Origin: Trileptium ribeirensis
Taxonomy: Eukaryota > Nematoda > Enoplea > Enoplida > Thoracostomopsidae
Direction of reading: 5' to 3'
DNA: 64,000 bases
Assembly: GCA_030248225.1 (NCBI GenBank)
Contig: JASANE010018648.1
Coordinates: 1 to 64,000, forward strand
Below the pieces are notes generated by a model that did not search any database, had not been told where the DNA came from, and worked only from the letters and a program-made list of their open reading frames with translations. The position numbers and the translations under genes were made by a program. Positions 60,990 through 64,000 of this stretch are shown here, in pieces. Numbering within the stretch: position 1 is the stretch's first letter; the number at the start of each line of letters is the position of its first letter.

Positions 60990-62600
60990 ACCAATTTTGC
61001 GACTTTCCATGGTCAAACCCAAGAAGCTATGGAGCATAGCGGACCCCAGGCGCGCTTCACGAGGTGTGCTTGTGCCCCGCCCGATTGACTGCGCACGTGC
61101 ATAGTATGTGGTATAATTGCTTAGGTCACCCAGGGAGGCTGACATTGACACCTTATCACATGCCATAATGTTACGCCGCTATTTCCTATCTCGATCTTTA
61201 CTCGGAACTTGATTGAATCCTTCATGTAAGTTAGTGTACGCATTAAGTGTGTAAACTGATATCGTTGGGACTGTCTGAAATTTGGTTCGATCTTGGCCTC
61301 TTCGAGCACGAATTGGCTCAGCATAGGTTTGACCAATGTGGATCCTCATCGGGTTCCGACGATGCCTGAAAGTTCACAGTCGGATTCAGTATCTTTCGCG
61401 ATGGAATTATCGTTAGCCGAAAGTCAAATGGTTTCCTATGCCGGTTTAAATTGATCGAATAAATTTGGTAACCGTTTGCGTTTGTTATTTTTCACGAATG
61501 TGTTACTTTTGAGTTTGTCTGAAACTTTCTCTCGTGCTCCCATCTTTCCACTTTTGTTCGATTCATACTAACGACAAACGCCACACATCGGAGCTTGGGA
61601 TCTACTATCCACAGGCCCTGACATGGAACGCTGATCAGTATAACAGGACAAAATATGTAGAAGATGTAACCGCTGCCAGAACCGAAGACTAGACACCAAG
61701 TTATACTTTTTTGGTTTTACTGTCCAAACTATGTACATATGGTACAGACGCAGGCTGGAATAAAACGAACAGTACAAATTGATAAAGGTACAAGGGTGCA
61801 AGGGTACAAAGAATTAATGATTTCAACAATTTTAATCATGATGAATGGCCATGAAATAAGACAGGTCGAATAGCGATCATTGGGGAAACGACAAACAGCT
61901 CCGACAGGTCCCATTGGCGACATAAGGATCAACTCGGAAAATAAGCTCAGCGGAGTCTCTCGATTTATGCGCTGTAGTACTCCCGGGAAGATTAGAAGCC
62001 GAAGCCTGAGGGCGTTATTAAAGGGAACGAAGAAGCTACTGGTCAGGTCACTCTGCATGCAATGATGTAGGACGCACAAAACGCATGCCAAAATTTTAGA
62101 TTACGACAGTGACAATTACTAGTTAGGAACAAGCGAAACAAGAATAGAATGTATGTATATTGTGGTTCATGATATGTACAACATATGGCAATATATTTTA
62201 GTTCCAAACATTCTCGATAAAAGCCGATTCGCCTATCAATTCTCCTAAGGCAAAAACTGGCTAGTGATAGTGCCCGAAGTTGTTTGATAACTGACTAATT
62301 CGAAGATGCTATTCCTTAATGCACGACCAGTAATGTATCAACTATAGTTCCCTAGTAAAACTATACTTTCATAAAACGCTGTCACGCGGCCCCCATCTCA
62401 GGCGACGGAATATCAAATGAAACCCAATGTACTAGCGCAAGAGGAAACTAATGGAATAGTGGAAAAGGAACTAAGAGAGGTAACGGAGTGAATGAACCGT
62501 TTAGACATCCCTAATAGAACTTCGGGGGCCGATTAATGGGTATCTAGTGTCCGGTAATGGCTCTAATGCCGGCACGGTCACACCTGATGAACCTGCGAAT
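60990..62600 (+). repeat. Dispersed repeat D, copy 3, and associated decayed sequence
   Basis: CCCAAGAAGCTATGGAG, GCGCTTCACGAGGTGTGCTT and GACTGCGCACGTGCATAG match, in order, CCCAAAAGACTACGGAG, GCGCATCACAGGATGTGTTC and GGTTGCACACGTAG of copy 1. A later stretch, GGTACAAGGGTGCAAGGGTACAAAG (61,786), resembles the GGTACAAATG motifs at 34.8 kb. No protein motif survives. Confidence 0.5.
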
Positions 62601-63470
62601 TTTCTTGAAGCACAGTTAACGGTGAATTTTGGCAAATGAACAATTTATCTATATTTTTCCAAATTTTGGGGCACAAATAGAGTTTATAGAGCATTTTTGA
62701 TAGCAAAATTGAACTCAGCGTGTCTAATTTCATCAAAAAAATTTAGTACATGGAAACATGTTTATATGGTTTTCCTGGCTGTAGAATTCGATTTTAGGTA
62801 TGTTAGAACCCTTAGAATGCGCCCAAAGTCGCTAATTTCAAAATACATCCCCCTGTATTGAGCCAGATAGCGCGATACAAGGGTGTTTAATAAATTAATG
62901 TGGTGAATATAGTTTGCAGCGCACTCTAAAAGGCTTAGGTAGGTACAGCACGATGCGCTGGATTCAATGCGTCCGTCTACAACTAATACTAGCTGACTGA
63001 TCTAAGCTTAAGTTGACGAAAATCGTTTCTGCGGGTAATTTGTACATTTTGGGTAATTGTATGCTTATAAGAGCAAAATGTATGTCAAAGACAATAGCAG
63101 GGTATGTAATCCCATATATTTATTGGGTAAACGGAACACGCTGAGCTCGAATCTGGCTTTGTTTTTGTTGTAGGAGCAAAATTCGTAATACCTAGCCTGT
63201 TTGAATTTTCAAAAAATGAACAGTTCCAAAATGGGCATCAAATTTTCAAATTTTTCATATTTGGGGAGTTACATCTTGGGATAAGCGACAGGGTAAAGTA
63301 CATAATAACTAAAAATAAAACATAAAAAGTAGAAACACCTAACTATAACGCTCGTATATAATAGTACTTTTAAGATACCATAGATTACCAACAAAACACA
63401 TCATACAGTAGTAGGGATCACTGGTTTATTGTATCATAATAATATAATCATCAAATGTATACATATATAT
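62601..63470. other. Intergenic, nothing recognised
   Basis: A/T-rich sequence with no gene or clear repeat. Confidence 0.4.
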
Positions 63471-64000
63471 AATGGCCTAGCCCCTCCCACATTGGAATAA
63501 CCCGCTTTAAAATAAAAACTTAGTCGAAAATTAACCTCATATTAAATATTTTCATACTACTATTTTTCATTTGCCTATTTCCTGGCCCATTTTTGCGCAT
63601 TCCCCTCGTCCCCATCGGCAAGATATTCGGTGCATGTTTTGATACTACATCTGATAATTGTTCACTTAGTGTCACTGCTTTTGAATACTGCTTTTACCTC
63701 TTAAAATCACCCCCGTTCTCCCAGAAAAACATATATAACACATCAATGAGTATACATGATAATATAACATGAATCATATAATAATATTGACAATGATAAA
63801 TGGCCTACCCCCTCCCACCTGCGAATAACCCTCTTTAAAATTAACCTTAGTCGAAATTTAACCTGATATTAAATATTTTCGTACTACTATTTTTCATTTG
63901 CCTATTTTCTGGCTCATTTTTGGGCATTCCCCTCGTTCCCATGGGCAAAATATTCTGTGCGTGTTTTGATGCTCCATCTAATAATTGTTCACTTAGTGTC
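63471..64000 (+). repeat. ~330-bp tandem repeat, cut by window end
   Basis: Units start at 63,471 and 63,801, both AATGGCCTA(G/C)CCCCTCCCAC, and align to the window edge at GATAATTGTTCACTTAGTGTC. Landmarks: TTAGTCGAAA, ATTAAATATTTTC, TACTACTATTTTTCATTTGC, GCATTCCCCTCGT. At least two units; more may follow. Confidence 0.85.

Overview
The window reads as nuclear DNA of an invertebrate animal. It has one intron-rich protein gene with GT-AG introns of about 1 to 11 kb, an intact BEL/Pao retrotransposon, a decayed Ty3/mdg4-type retrotransposon, decayed LINE pieces and many small inverted-repeat elements and tandem arrays. I see no operons, ribosome binding sites or CRISPR arrays. The phylum is not settled by the sequence. 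A nematode or another small invertebrate is possible, but this is inference.

Layout. 1-6.7 kb is a badly degenerate Ty3/mdg4-type gag-pol (+ strand) with many stops, a reverse transcriptase lacking its catalytic palm, and an integrase reduced to its zinc-binding region. 6.4-9.2 kb is its noncoding tail, with a recurring TAGCCGTCCGGA motif and a ~148-bp tandem pair. 9,227-16,424 is a full-length BEL/Pao element: two 684-bp LTRs that look identical, a primer-binding site, and one open 1,912-codon gag-pol frame. Its outer edges show no clear target-site duplication and abut C/A-rich and poly-A tracts. 17.1-18.9 kb is a decayed CR1/L2/Jockey-like LINE cut off by a dispersed repeat.

20,378-43,408 (+) is the only host gene I can support: a GDE1-like, membrane-anchored glycerophosphodiester phosphodiesterase. 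Six exons are placed with matching splice phases. One short exon, between the PQIVYE and VNNSF segments, could not be found. Its introns hold a three-deep nest of small elements (MITE-A, MITE-B, MITE-A) with readable target-site duplications, a further complete MITE-A, a ~175-bp tandem array with an exact 290-bp duplication, a minus-strand LINE fragment, and copies of dispersed repeats C, D and F.

43.4-64 kb has no gene I can support. It contains a 3.3-kb composite with inverted ends (46.1-49.4 kb) holding a foldback element, a ~353-bp triplication, a 39-bp minisatellite and MITE-B copies. It also holds a 658-bp TA-flanked inverted-repeat element (52.7-53.4 kb), several kb of strand-asymmetric ~15-bp purine-rich satellites with a diverged segmental duplication (54.5-59.85 kb), a third copy of repeat D, and a ~330-bp tandem repeat that runs off the window end. 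The least familiar material is the MITE-A family (5-bp target duplications, CTGGCCTGTCCACAG ends), its nesting with MITE-B, and the 54.5-59.9 kb satellite block. I found no defence, signalling or metabolic system beyond the single GDPD gene.
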